64,000 bases of DNA, from assembly GCF_000006405.1 (NCBI RefSeq), contig NW_003210279.1, positions 67,172 through 131,171 on the forward strand, read 5' to 3'. Shown here piece by piece: positions 35,543 through 46,228 of this stretch. The stretch comes from Perkinsus marinus ATCC 50983. Lineage: Eukaryota; Perkinsozoa; Perkinsida; Perkinsidae. Each line of letters opens with the position of its first letter. Positions within the stretch are counted from its first letter, which is position 1. Below the pieces are notes generated by a model. That model was not told the origin of the DNA, ran no database searches, and worked only from the letters and a program-made list of their open reading frames with translations. The position numbers were made by a program, and so were the translations under genes.

Positions 35543-35794
35543 AGTACCTCTTCAGCGGTCGGAGAGTGAACTGTGACGCCAAGTCGAGTGTGCTTGTGCA
35601 TGCGTGCAAACCGACATTTTTTCCCTTGGCGTCTCGCACGGACTGTGCCGTGCTCATTGAGCTCTCTCGAGTTTAGAATGATTTCCTAGTTAGTTTTTTT
35701 TCAACTGAATATTACGATCCTTTCGGATTCGTCCACTGTATCATCATCATTAACCTCTGAGGCCAGCGAAGGCGATAACGGTGTTATCTCAGAC

Positions 35795-38700
35795 ATGCAA
35801 GCGGGTGCGGTGATAGTGAAGGTTGGAGGGATGACCTGTAGCTCGTGTGTGAGCACAGTCGAGAACGCTGTGAAAGCGCTGCCATTTGTGGACTCTTGCA
35901 GCGTGAACTTGGTCACCACTAAAGCGGAAGTGAAGATTCGGGCGGCTGCAGGTAGTGACGTATTCGATGTTATAACCTACAAAACAGCTTCGCATTGTTC
36001 AGTTGATCTGAAACCAGGCTCGGAGCCAGTTGAGGAAATAGTGGACACCATAGAAGGTGTAGGTTTTGATGCTGAAGTTATTGGTATTACTAAGTTCGAA
36101 GCTAAGGAGTCCACTGAGACTGCTGTTATAAGGGTACGTGTCGAATTCGCCCAAGTTTTGATCAAATGTTGTCGGTCGTCCAGATATCGGGCATGTCCTG
36201 TGCCTCGTGTGTGGCTAGTATTGAGCGCCTAGTTGGGAACATGGACGGTGTAAAGACCATTGCGGTTGACCTCATCAAAGGTAGTGCACTTCACCTGAGT
36301 CTTCTGTGAATACTGTGTGATAGGTATGGCATCGGTTACGTTGGTCACTGGTAAGACTTCTGCAGAAAAAGTCGCGGAAGCAATAGAGAGTATCGGATAC
36401 GATGCACAAGTAGAGCACGTTGTGAAAGTACTATGACTAGTAGCTTATCGTTATGATGGTGGTTTTCGTCTTAGTCGATTCCTTCAGCGAGGAGGTCCTC
36501 GTTGAGTGGGCAAGTCCCTACTGAGCCGACCGTGTTGAGAGTGTGCCCGAGTTCCTCTACCGGTTTGGTTAACTTTGAGGATGCTCGCAACATACTGAAT
36601 AGCACTGATGGCGTTGTGGGTCTGTTCGAGTCTAGCAGTGGTCATGCAGGAGTAGTGCAAGTGTCCTATGTACCCTCTAGAGATTTCGGCGCTCGAGATA
36701 TCCTGGCCGAGCTGGGACCTCAGTGGCAACTGGCTCCTCGAGATCCCTCCGCAGGCTACCATATGGACCCTGTGTTGAAGCATCGTATACTGCTAGCCAT
36801 CCCTCTGGCAATCGTGGTGGAGGTACTGTCAATGACTATGTTGGGCTCACTGCTGGGTTGTTGGCTACCAGTAGTACTCTTAGTGTTGTCATTCCCAGTA
36901 CAGTACTACTGCGGTTGGGGCTATCACAAGCATGCGTTCAGAGGGTTGGCTCACTGCAGTTTGTCTATGGACTTCTTGGTCTCTTTTGCCACCAACATGG
37001 CGTTTATATATTCTGCAGTTTGGGTATTTCTGAATCTGCCAGACCTTGTTAGTGGTCGTATGAGCTCAGATGATGTGAATATGAACGACTGTATGTTTTT
37101 CGAGACAACTACTATTCTTATCACGGTGCTATTGCTCGGTAAGGCCCTGGAGTCTCGGGCAAAGGCAAGTACTGCCAGCGCTCTCGCCGAGTTATCGTCC
37201 CAGCGCCCGACTGACGCTACCATAGTTCTGCCAGATGGGTCCTTGCAGACTATAGATGTCGATTTGCTGCACATAGGAGATCGGGTGAAGGTCCTTCCAG
37301 GTGGCCATGTACCAGCGGATGGCGTTGTTGTGGTGGCGGGCAGTAACACGTCGTGTGATGAGAGTCTTCTGACAGGCGAGAGTCGCCCAGTTAAGAAGAC
37401 TGAAGGAGACGAGGTTGTGGGCGGCTCGATTTGTGTAGCGGGTGGTATGGAATTCACGGCAACTCGAGTAGGCTCACAGACGGCGTTAGCGAGGATCCTT
37501 CAGCTCGTTGAGAGTGCTCAAGCATCTAAGCCAGCAGTGCAAAGGGCGACTGATAAGGTTGCCGCGGTGTTCGTGCCGGCCATTCTTGGCTTCTGCGCGA
37601 TTGTAGTGTGCGTGTGGGCGGTGGTAGCGGCTGTTAGCCCTCCAGAGAGAGCGGCTGATATGACGGACTCTCAGAAGGCCCTGATGGTCTTCCGATTTGC
37701 ATTGTCTATTCTTATGGTCGCATGTCCATGTGCATTGGGGCTGGCGACTCCTACAGCGGTGGTTGTTGCAACTGGAGCCGCGGCAACTCGACTGGGATGC
37801 TTAGTGAAGGACGCGCAGGTGTTCGAACTGGCGGGCAACCGTAAGAAGCGAATGGCTGTGGTATTGGATAAGACGGGAACACTGACTGAAGGCAAACCTG
37901 GTGTCACTGAAACGGTCGGCTTCGGTGACTTCAAAGCAAAGATGATGCTAGCAGCGGCCGAGGCGAATTCTGAGCATCCCATCGCGACTGCAGTGAGCGC
38001 TTGGGCAGCCCCCAATGGTGTTGACTCTTCATTGACGGTTACCGGATTCGAAAATATACCAGGGGTTGGCGTGAAGTGTGATGTTGACGGGCATCATGTT
38101 CGAGCTGGTGGTGACATATCGTGGGTAGTGGGTAGCGAGGAGGTGATGAAGCAAGAGAGGGAGGACTATGTGAAGTGGATGCAACGTGAAAGGGATGACG
38201 GCTGTGTTGTTGTGGTTGTTGCTGTTGATGGCCGTATACAAGGGTGTATTGCGCTCAAGGACAGGCTTAGACCAGAGAGTGCAGATCTTATACACCAGCT
38301 TAGGTGATAACACTATCATCTTGGTCTTAGTGATCGTCTCAACTCAGATACTCCCTCGACCTGGCTGTATGGATGTGTTCGGGAGACCACGAGGCTACCG
38401 CCAAGAGAGTTGCCGCTGATCTTGGCATAGATAACGTTATTGGCCAAGCCAAGCCTTCTGATAAGATGGCACTCATCAGGCGACTCAAACTCAATGGTAG
38501 TGCTAGTCTTCAGTAGAGATTAGTGATGTTTGCACTGTAGGTAATGCCGTTCTTATGGTCGGTGATGGCGTCAATGATGGCCCTGCACTGGCAGCAGCAG
38601 ATGTTGGAGTAGCTGTTGGCTCGGGTGTTGACGTGTCCACTGAAGCCGCCCATGTGGTTATCCACAGCCTCAGAGGCTTAGCGCCGTTCATCGAACTCTC

Positions 38701-39047
38701 GAGGCAAACACTAAAGTGAGTTTTCGATGATATTTCGTAGCCGATATTTTCCGTCAGTTTGGTCTGGAGTCATCATTTGTTTTTTTTTCAGGACTATTTG
38801 GCGTAATCTCTTCTGGGCTTTCATATTCAACATTATTATGCTGCCGTTGGCTGCCGGTATTCTGTATCCCTCCACTGGCATTACTCTCCCTCCCGAAGTG
38901 GCAGGAGCAGCCATGGCATGCAGCTCTCTTGTGGTCGTCACCAACTCTCTCAGCATTCAATATTGGACTAAGTCGAGGTATGGCCACGATGAGCAACTTA
39001 CGAAGGCGATCCGGGAAGCGACAAGTGGCCAGGCTGGGAAGGAGTGA
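35795..39047 (+). CDS. Copper-transporting P1B-type ATPase
   Basis: Pumps Cu(I) across a membrane using ATP; CopA/Ccc2/ATP7 type. At least seven exons. HMA 1 (GGMTCSSC, from about residue 9); HMA 2 after an intron (ISGMSCASC, then [11 protein letters not shown] with SIGYDAQ); a third HMA-like fold ([21 protein letters not shown]) in which the CxxC is missing. Then membrane helices; the actuator motif [10 protein letters not shown]; the CPC metal site ([16 protein letters not shown], near 37720); phosphorylation loop [11 protein letters not shown] (D near 37867); [15 protein letters not shown]. After a short intron at 38308 come exons with [16 protein letters not shown], then hinge motif [20 protein letters not shown], and the last exon [20 protein letters not shown], ending at 39047. 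All catalytic motifs are intact. The ATG at 35795 is the first in frame, but an upstream exon is possible. Confidence 0.95.
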
Positions 39048-39948
39048 TTTGTGATCAGTGAATTTGCACGCTATGCCCTATTGCATTTTTCTATTATTGA
39101 CATTCTTAATGTACCTTCATTCTTGGGGCATATTCACTAATGGTGATCTCGGCTAAACCGCATACATTTCATTAGGCTGTGAAGCAAAAGGCGATCTGCA
39201 GTTTCCACCACACGCGAGTTTTGGGTTCACCATAGTGTTTTAGTCCACTGGTCATAGCAATGGCTAACACTTGCCCGTAGGCTTTTGGTGGGATATTTAA
39301 CTCCACTAGTCAGAGCCTTGTCTGGGAAAATCGATAAACGGTCGGTCACCGATTGTGAGTGGCCTGTTATAGATGGCATTGGTAGTTGTAGTATTGGCCT
39401 CGGTCGCAATGAACGAGATTTGGAGCCCCGAGGGGAACTGTTATCGAGCTGCTGGGCTTGGATCCAGCTGTAGCTATTACTTTTAGGGTCCGCAGGATAA
39501 GCTTCCATGGTTGACTATTCCTGACGAGAATTCGGCTGTCGAACTCGAAATTGAGGATAATCAAATTTATGCTGTTGACCTTGGTTCTACACTGTTAATA
39601 AAGTCGTAGTTCTTGGGAAGAGCTTCTCGACAAGGAGGGCATCCCTTGGAAGGATCTAGTCGGCTTCTCAGTGCTGCGTTCTCTCCTGTTGAGTTCGTAT
39701 CAGTTGACGTCAATGGGCACGTATGGCAACAGTAGAGAATAGAAGCCTTCCTTCCACGCTTGGTGAACGCTATTTTACTCGACGTGACGTCGACGACGTC
39801 TCAAGTCACCATTTCGCTGATTAATGCGAAATTTGTTGCCAGTTTAAGAGCCTGATGTGCGCTTATTATGACTGTGACTGGGATTGCTAAGGATAGTTTT
39901 CTAGGAATCGTGAGTACCATCCATCGCTGAGTACACTAAAAGGGTAGA
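39048..39948. other. intergenic; fragments of coding-like sequence
   Basis: Short open pieces at 39488-39609 (LPWLTIPDENSAVELEIEDN) and 39610-39740 look protein-like but are not joined by a convincing model. They may belong to a decayed or unknown gene next to the left arm of the inverted repeat. Confidence 0.35.
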
Positions 39949-42900
39949 TCATGGAACAAAGGTTGTCCCTAGCAAGATACTCTACCTCAGGATATGCGCT
40001 AAGCTGCAGACCTACATGCTGTATTCACCAATCATTCTGTGTTCCTGTATGATAAATGATAGTATGATATGTATTTAGTACCTGGTTAGTATTCGTTGCA
40101 GTTAAACTTTTTTATAAATGTTTGCATCAATATTTAGTCATACTCCTGCTGCTAAGAGTGCAACCAAGGACACCAACGCTATTGCTTCTCTATTGGAGGC
40201 TGCTTATGACGGTGACGTTGAGCGTATGAAGCAGTTATTATCTCAGCATTCGGACCTCACTGTGAACACTTCTGATTACGACAAGCGAACTCCCTTACAC
40301 TTGGCTGCTGCTGGTGGTCATATTGATGCTGTTGAGTATCTCATCTCGGAGGGTGCTCAGTTGAAGCCTGATCGTTTTGGTATGCTCCCCATTCATGATG
40401 CGGTTATCAATAATCGTACTGGTATTAAAGATTTGCTTGCCGAACTCGAACTGAAGCCTGCTGATGATGGTATGTGTTATTTGCCTCCTGAGAAGCTTGC
40501 TGCCTTGAAGGAGCAGGTAAAGCATTCGGACATTTCTTTGTCCGCTGAGGAGTTGGAGACTAAAATGATTGAGGTTTTCTCCATCAACATGAAGGAGGGT
40601 ATATTGGCTGCAGCTTCTCTATGGAAAGAGATCCAATATTACTTTCTGGATCTCGGTCTCCATCCTACTTACTTCAAGCACTTCACGAGTAATGAGATTG
40701 CCCGTCATATCCGTTGCCTCTTGGCCGCTACGAACGTTGCCCAAACTACTAGCTCCGATTACATCCACTTTGAAATTGAGGATGACGACTCTGCGTTCTA
40801 TCTCACCACAATGGAAGCTGAGAAGGTTGCACTCATGGATGGTAGAATCGCCAAGTACGTGTCTAAGTTTGGTGCTGCTGATGGTTTCGCCATCACCTTC
40901 ATGCAGTCCGAAAAGCCTGCCACGCCTGGGGGTAAATTCCAACTTGGTATTTTCGTCGTTGAGAAGAGGAAGTACACCACTGCTGCTTCTGAGGAGATGA
41001 TGGATGAGAGTGATCTCAAGCGTGTGGCTAATACGAAGTTCTTGGAAGAGAGGAGTCCCGAAGTTCAGCAATACTATCAGTCTCTCATCAATGAGAGTAT
41101 GTCTACTCGTAACTCTGTGGTGAAGGTTTTGGATCCCCCAGCTCATATGGTCCAAAAGACCGGAGCTAAGATGCTGCAATTGGCTGCTTATGGTGATGTT
41201 GAGCATTCCGGGAATGCGTACATCTCAGAAGTTAACGAGTGCTTCCGTTCCAACGATATCACTCCTAAGAGGTTTTATGTCGACACCTTCGCCAATGGTA
41301 TCATCGTCTACACCTGCTTCTTTGATCCTTGTACTCAGAACAAACTCGAGCAGCTTGCTCAGACTCTTCGTTATGTTTGCCATTTCAAGCACACTCCGAG
41401 GAAGTCCGCATTGGTTTGGGATCTTGTATTGAAGAATGAGATAACTCCCGAGCATGCTATCTTCCTCATTACTGCGGCCAAGTTCATCTTCTCCTTCTTC
41501 CCCAAGGAGACTCAGGAGTATCTTACTTTGGCTGAGTACTTCAAGAATGATCCTCCCAAGAAGAGTGAATTGGATACTTTATTCCGGAACACTATGTCCA
41601 ATGCTATCACTTACGAAAGGATCTATGCGGCTCTTACTTCCAACTATACTCTCACTCTACCTATGTTCGACGACTTCAAGAAGGTTGCTGCTGGTGAATG
41701 CAAACCTTTCTACAATGAGGAATTGGCCGCAAAGATTGATGACCAAGTTGGATCCCTTCTCGATGCGAAGATCTTGAAGACTCTCTTGAAGCTCAATGCT
41801 CATCTACAGATGACCAACTTCTTCAAGCCTACTGGAACAGCTTCTGCAATCGCAATGCGGTTCGACGGCGAGGTCTTGGCTGATCGTCCGAGGACCCTCT
41901 TCCCCACCATCCCTTATGCCGTCTATCTTGTCGTTGGCAAGAGCTTCTATGGTTTCCACATTCGATTCACTGAGATTGCTCGTGGTGGTATCAGACTTAT
42001 TCTATCAAGGGACGGACGGGTGTACAAGAAGAACTGTGCTACTTTGTTGGAGGAGAACTACAACTTGGCCTTCACTCAGCAGTTGAAGAACAAGGATATC
42101 CCCGAGGGTGGATCGAAGGGTACCATTCTCATGGATGTAGACTCTCAGAATTTGAACACCAGTGGCCGCGAGGCTTTCAATAATTACGTCGATGCCCTTC
42201 TCGATTGCATCCTCTCCAAGGAGACCGGTATTTACTCCAATCTGTCCAAGCCTGAGATGCTATTCTTTGGCCCTGATGAGAACACTGCTGGATTCATGAA
42301 GTTGGGTGCTCTGAGAGCGAAGGCTCGTGGTTACACATATTGGAAGTCTTTGACTACCGGCAAGTCTGACGTTCTCGGTGGTATCCCTCATGATAAGTAC
42401 GCCATGACTACCAACTCCATCCATCCTTACGTTACCGAGCTTCTGGAGAAGTTGGGTTTGGAGGAGTCTAAGCTTACTAAGGTCATGTCCGGTGGCCCCG
42501 ATGGTGATCTTGGCTCTAACGAGATTTTCATCTCTAAGGATAAGACGATTGCTATTTGTGATGGTACCGGAGTGGCTTATGATCCTCAAGGATTGAATAG
42601 AGAGGAGCTCACTCGTCTTGCTCATCTCAGAGTTGGTGTTGCTAACTTCTCTCGGGATAAGTTGTCAAGTGATCCGAAGGCATTCTTGGTTACCATTGAC
42701 GATAAGGATGTAACTCTTCCTAATGGAGATCATTTCAAGACCGGTATAGAAGTTCGTAATCACTTCCCGGAGATGGAGTACTTTTCTGCTGATCTCTTCA
42801 TCCCTTGTGGTGGTCGTCCTGGTACTATTAACATTGGTAACGTTGATAAGACTATGTTCAATCCTGAGACTAAGGAGCTCAAGTTCAAGTATGTCGTGGA

Positions 42901-43962
42901 AGGTGCCAACTTGTACTTCACTGATGATGCTCGTAGATATCTCGAGGATGCTGGTGTGCAACTATTGAAGGATGCTTCTACCAATAAGGGTGGTGTTACT
43001 TCCAGTAGTATGGAAGTGTTCGCCGCTCTTTGCATGGATAAGGCTGATCATGATAAGTTCCTCTGTGCTCGTGATGAGACTTCTACACCTCCCGAGTTCT
43101 ATGAACAATATGTCCAAGAGATCCTCGCCGCCGTCCGCCATAACGCCAAGATGGAGTTCAACGGCATTTGGAAGACTAACCATGAGGTGAAGTATCCTGA
43201 TGGATCGAGGTACATCCGCAAGACTGATGCTACCATCTTATTATCGAGAAAGATCAACGACATGCAGACCTACGTCCTCGGTGTACTCGAGAAGCACGAT
43301 CCTGAGAATGATTGGATGATTCGTGCTGTCCTCAGACGTTGTGTTCCTAGATTGCTCCTTGTTCATTGTGGTTTGGATAAGATCATCGAGAACACTCCTG
43401 AGGCTTACCTCAATGCTATGGTAGCTACTTGGATTGCTGACGAGTTTGTCTATGCTAACGGGCTCAAGACTAGTGAATTCGGTTTCTTCCAATTTATGCG
43501 TTCCCTCCAAGATGAGTCCAAGGGTGAAGTTACTCCCTCAACCATGTGAATATTTTATCATCACCGTTTGTTCTATGTTTAATAACAGGCAACATCAGTT
43601 GCCATTCATTTTTATGATTAAGACTGGCATCCTCGCTGGTACGCATTAGTATGAAATCTAGCTTTGAGTTTGTCCGTCAATGTCAGTTAGTCAGTTGCTC
43701 AACTACGTCGGTTTGTCGCTCAAGTATCAACTCTGGCCGCAGGAAGGCTCTGTGGCAATCAAATTGCTAATCTGTGGTGTCTCTTGACTGCCACACTTGA
43801 GTCGAGATATGGCTACGGAATATACAAGTAGCTCACACGCAAACAATCACATCATCCCGTGACGAACACAATAAACGAAATCGTCACTGAGCCTATCGCC
43901 GTAGAACCTTCAAATTTGCCTTGGGACGGTAGGAAGCTCGATTTCGTGTTCGAAGGGATTTG
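39949..43962 (+). repeat. Left arm of 4-kb inverted repeat
   Basis: Matches the reverse complement of 46229-50250. Homology begins at ATCATGGAACAAAGG (about 39949) and ends at about 43962 (GAAGGGATTT). It contains the whole GDH gene, about 170 bp of 5' flank and about 410 bp of 3' flank. Confidence 0.95.
40118..43549 (+). CDS. GDH2: NAD-specific glutamate dehydrogenase with N-terminal ankyrin repeats, copy 1
   Basis: Oxidises glutamate to 2-oxoglutarate and ammonia with NAD; large 115-kDa (fungal Gdh2) class. Uninterrupted 1143-aa frame. Residues about 20-110 form ankyrin repeats (KRTPLHLAAAGGHIDAVEYL and RFGMLPIHDAVINNR), an unusual addition. The GDH part shows FTEIARGGIRLI, KNKDIPEGGSKGTILMD (catalytic-lysine region), FFGPDENTAGFM, GGIPHDKYAMTTNSIHPYV, the nucleotide-binding GGPDGDLGSNEI, IPCGGRPGTINIGNV and VVEGANLYFTDDARR, all intact. 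The ATG follows a TTTTTTATAA stretch. No introns, unlike most neighbours. It faces an almost identical copy at 46.6-50.1 kb across a 2.3-kb spacer. No targeting peptide is obvious. Confidence 0.95.
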   Translation: MFASIFSHTPAAKSATKDTNAIASLLEAAYDGDVERMKQLLSQHSDLTVNTSDYDKRTPLHLAAAGGHIDAVEYLISEGAQLKPDRFGMLPIHDAVINNRTGIKDLLAELELKPADDGMCYLPPEKLAALKEQVKHSDISLSAEELETKMIEVFSINMKEGILAAASLWKEIQYYFLDLGLHPTYFKHFTSNEIARHIRCLLAATNVAQTTSSDYIHFEIEDDDSAFYLTTMEAEKVALMDGRIAKYVSKFGAADGFAITFMQSEKPATPGGKFQLGIFVVEKRKYTTAASEEMMDESDLKRVANTKFLEERSPEVQQYYQSLINESMSTRNSVVKVLDPPAHMVQKTGAKMLQLAAYGDVEHSGNAYISEVNECFRSNDITPKRFYVDTFANGIIVYTCFFDPCTQNKLEQLAQTLRYVCHFKHTPRKSALVWDLVLKNEITPEHAIFLITAAKFIFSFFPKETQEYLTLAEYFKNDPPKKSELDTLFRNTMSNAITYERIYAALTSNYTLTLPMFDDFKKVAAGECKPFYNEELAAKIDDQVGSLLDAKILKTLLKLNAHLQMTNFFKPTGTASAIAMRFDGEVLADRPRTLFPTIPYAVYLVVGKSFYGFHIRFTEIARGGIRLILSRDGRVYKKNCATLLEENYNLAFTQQLKNKDIPEGGSKGTILMDVDSQNLNTSGREAFNNYVDALLDCILSKETGIYSNLSKPEMLFFGPDENTAGFMKLGALRAKARGYTYWKSLTTGKSDVLGGIPHDKYAMTTNSIHPYVTELLEKLGLEESKLTKVMSGGPDGDLGSNEIFISKDKTIAICDGTGVAYDPQGLNREELTRLAHLRVGVANFSRDKLSSDPKAFLVTIDDKDVTLPNGDHFKTGIEVRNHFPEMEYFSADLFIPCGGRPGTINIGNVDKTMFNPETKELKFKYVVEGANLYFTDDARRYLEDAGVQLLKDASTNKGGVTSSSMEVFAALCMDKADHDKFLCARDETSTPPEFYEQYVQEILAAVRHNAKMEFNGIWKTNHEVKYPDGSRYIRKTDATILLSRKINDMQTYVLGVLEKHDPENDWMIRAVLRRCVPRLLLVHCGLDKIIENTPEAYLNAMVATWIADEFVYANGLKTSEFGFFQFMRSLQDESKGEVTPSTM

Positions 43963-44856
43963 ACTTCCGATTTTACAACCATCCACTCCGTCATAGGACT
44001 TTCATCTTCCTGGAGTACTCGCTGGTTCCTCATTGAAAAGATTCTTTTCCGTTGGTAACATCAGGATGTGATTGGACTTTGATAGCAAGTTGAAAACATC
44101 TTCTGATGACAAACTCATCATCAAGCGCAGATGCAAGTGTTGGGTTTCTCACCGTGGGTGGATGACTTGACCAAGAGGATCTAACACCTCGGGTATACCG
44201 GTCCTCGGATTGGCATGTAACGGGTTCGAGCAGATGGAGCGGAAGGGTGTAGTGTGATAGTGGAGCCCACTGACTGGATAACACAAGTACTGATGAGCTT
44301 GTAGAGGTAGCTGAGCTACGGAGACTTAGGGGAGTGACTCAAGAGGAGGGGGAAGGGTGCCGTGCCCTCCTGGGCGAACATCTATCATCATTAGCTCTAG
44401 ATCTCAGTAGCATGCAAGCACATTGATGTGCGCGGGATCCCATAACAGGCATGCTGATGCGTGATAACTTATTCCGCACACATATACACGCGCAATCAGT
44501 AGATCTTTGCTAGCCCGATACACACTGAACAAAGCAGTACTTCGCATTCATCTGCACCATGCTGGTCAACTGGGGTTGGCGCTATGGATATTCTACCATA
44601 TTGTAGCCATGAACCTCCATTTACCTCCCGTTGGGGCGCCTACAACATGCGAATTGGCGCCCACGGCATGCAAGCTCACGCCGGCACCGAGAGATTCCCC
44701 CTCCTCGTATATATTTGAAATTTGTACTTCCTCGCATCATCGGTTGCCATTAAGATACGTATACGACGGAACTCTAAATAGCACAGAACCTATTGATGAG
44801 TACTGGTAGAAGTTATACAGCGCCTGAACTGGAGCGGAGGGATATGTTTGTGCTGC
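43963..44856. other. spacer of the inverted repeat, left part
   Basis: Unique sequence. The open frame 44507-44809 (+) has no family signature and low plausibility. Nothing else recognised. Confidence 0.4.
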
Positions 44857-44956
44857 AATGGCCCCGACGAACCACGATTGCGCACGTTACGTGCGCATAC
44901 ATCCACAAAGTGCTACCTTCGCGGGTACATCAGTCAACTTAAACCCACGTGCTACG

Positions 44957-45751
44957 ATGTTTACTAGCTATGTGCTGTTGCTGCTCTCGATCGACTTGAT
45001 TGTGGTATACGGTATGTATCACGGACTTCGTCCAGGAGGGTTTCTCTATGATGGGCAGCGGGGGGATGGTCTTTTCATAGTTTACGACGTCTCCGAGGAC
45101 AGCCAAGTATCTATGACCATCTCCTGTGATGGGCGCCTTGCTGTGCCACCGGGCCTACCTGGGTATATAACTAGGAACCTAACCCGAACAGGTGACGACA
45201 ACTTCAAAGTAGATTGCCTCAAGGGCGAGCCCCAATTATGGTATAAGCAAATAGAGAATGTATGTCCTAAGTACAAGCTCAAGCCTCCTGTCGGTCTTGA
45301 CTCCATCATGTTCTATCCGACTAATGTTGCTTTCATGACGTTTTTTGGCCGAATCAAAGTACTGAAAATGCTTTATGGTCCACAGCGCGGTGGTGTGTAC
45401 GCTTATGTTGACCAGATTCAGCATTTTGGTGTTACTTTCAATATAACCATAATCCCTCCTGGAACCTTCAACCCGAATATTGTCAATTTCGAGATTAAGT
45501 GTCTTCAGAACGATACGCACAAAGTGCTACCGTTCGGGCCGTACGAGTTGATCCTAGACGGATGGGACAAGCCACGCAGGATTTCCTATCCTAAAGGTGA
45601 AGTCATGAAGATATATGACACCATCCATACGGCCTGCCCGGATATCGGTGGACTTCAACCTGGTGACCTTCTGGATGTCGGGTTTGCTACCAGTAAGACT
45701 ATCTATGTGAACCTATTTGGCTCCTTCCTGCCATTGACCACGCGAGGTTAG
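44957..45751 (+). CDS. Putative secreted protein, unknown family
   Basis: Not recognised. The frame is open from 44858, but I prefer the internal ATG at 44957 because it begins a typical signal peptide (MFTSYVLLLLSIDLIVVYG), giving 264 aa. No membrane segment follows. The mature part is beta-rich in look, with a few cysteines (SCDG, VDCLKG, VCPKY, IKCLQ, ACPDI) that could form disulphides, and potential N-glycosylation sites NLT, NIT and NDT. It is the only good gene between the two GDH arms. Coding-like fragments just outside it (for example 46156-46344) may be decayed relatives. A lineage-specific secreted family is a reasonable guess, no more. Confidence 0.55.
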   Translation: MFTSYVLLLLSIDLIVVYGMYHGLRPGGFLYDGQRGDGLFIVYDVSEDSQVSMTISCDGRLAVPPGLPGYITRNLTRTGDDNFKVDCLKGEPQLWYKQIENVCPKYKLKPPVGLDSIMFYPTNVAFMTFFGRIKVLKMLYGPQRGGVYAYVDQIQHFGVTFNITIIPPGTFNPNIVNFEIKCLQNDTHKVLPFGPYELILDGWDKPRRISYPKGEVMKIYDTIHTACPDIGGLQPGDLLDVGFATSKTIYVNLFGSFLPLTTRG

Positions 45752-46228
45752 CTGAATTGTGTCCAACACATCTCAACAATCTCGATAGTGGTGATGTCTA
45801 CAAACTACTATACAATATTCAGGGAGTGATCTTCGGCGAATCGTCATTTTTTATTAACTCCTCTAAGCTGTGAGCTACAGCCCTATACTCTTCATTTTTT
45901 GCCGCGCCGTTTATGACCATGCTGTCGCTGAAGACCATGGACGCTGACGCTTTTGAGACGGTGCCCCTCGTTCTCTCTCATTCCCCAAACTGAGATGAAC
46001 TATGATGACGTTTTTTCATGGCAAAGCAACGCCTGGGATATGGGATGGTGATAATCACGTATGACCAGCTAACCAGGATATGCTATCAGTTACACGGAAC
46101 CGTATGTTCTCATCGGTACATTCTTTTCGAAGTATCTGATTGAGTTCGGGCAGTAATGGGCATAACTCGGTGGAACTTGCCTATACGCGCTACATTGCAT
46201 CTCCAAGATATTAAAGGCGATAAGATCG
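45752..46228. other. spacer of the inverted repeat, right part
   Basis: No complete gene. A short frame starting MGITRWNLPIRATLHL at 46156 runs into the right arm and may be a decayed gene end. Confidence 0.4.

Noticed and set aside
40295-43510. Many minus-strand frames opposite GDH copy 1 (and the mirror set opposite copy 2)
   Set aside because: Shadows of the GDH codons; they are duplicated only because the gene is duplicated.
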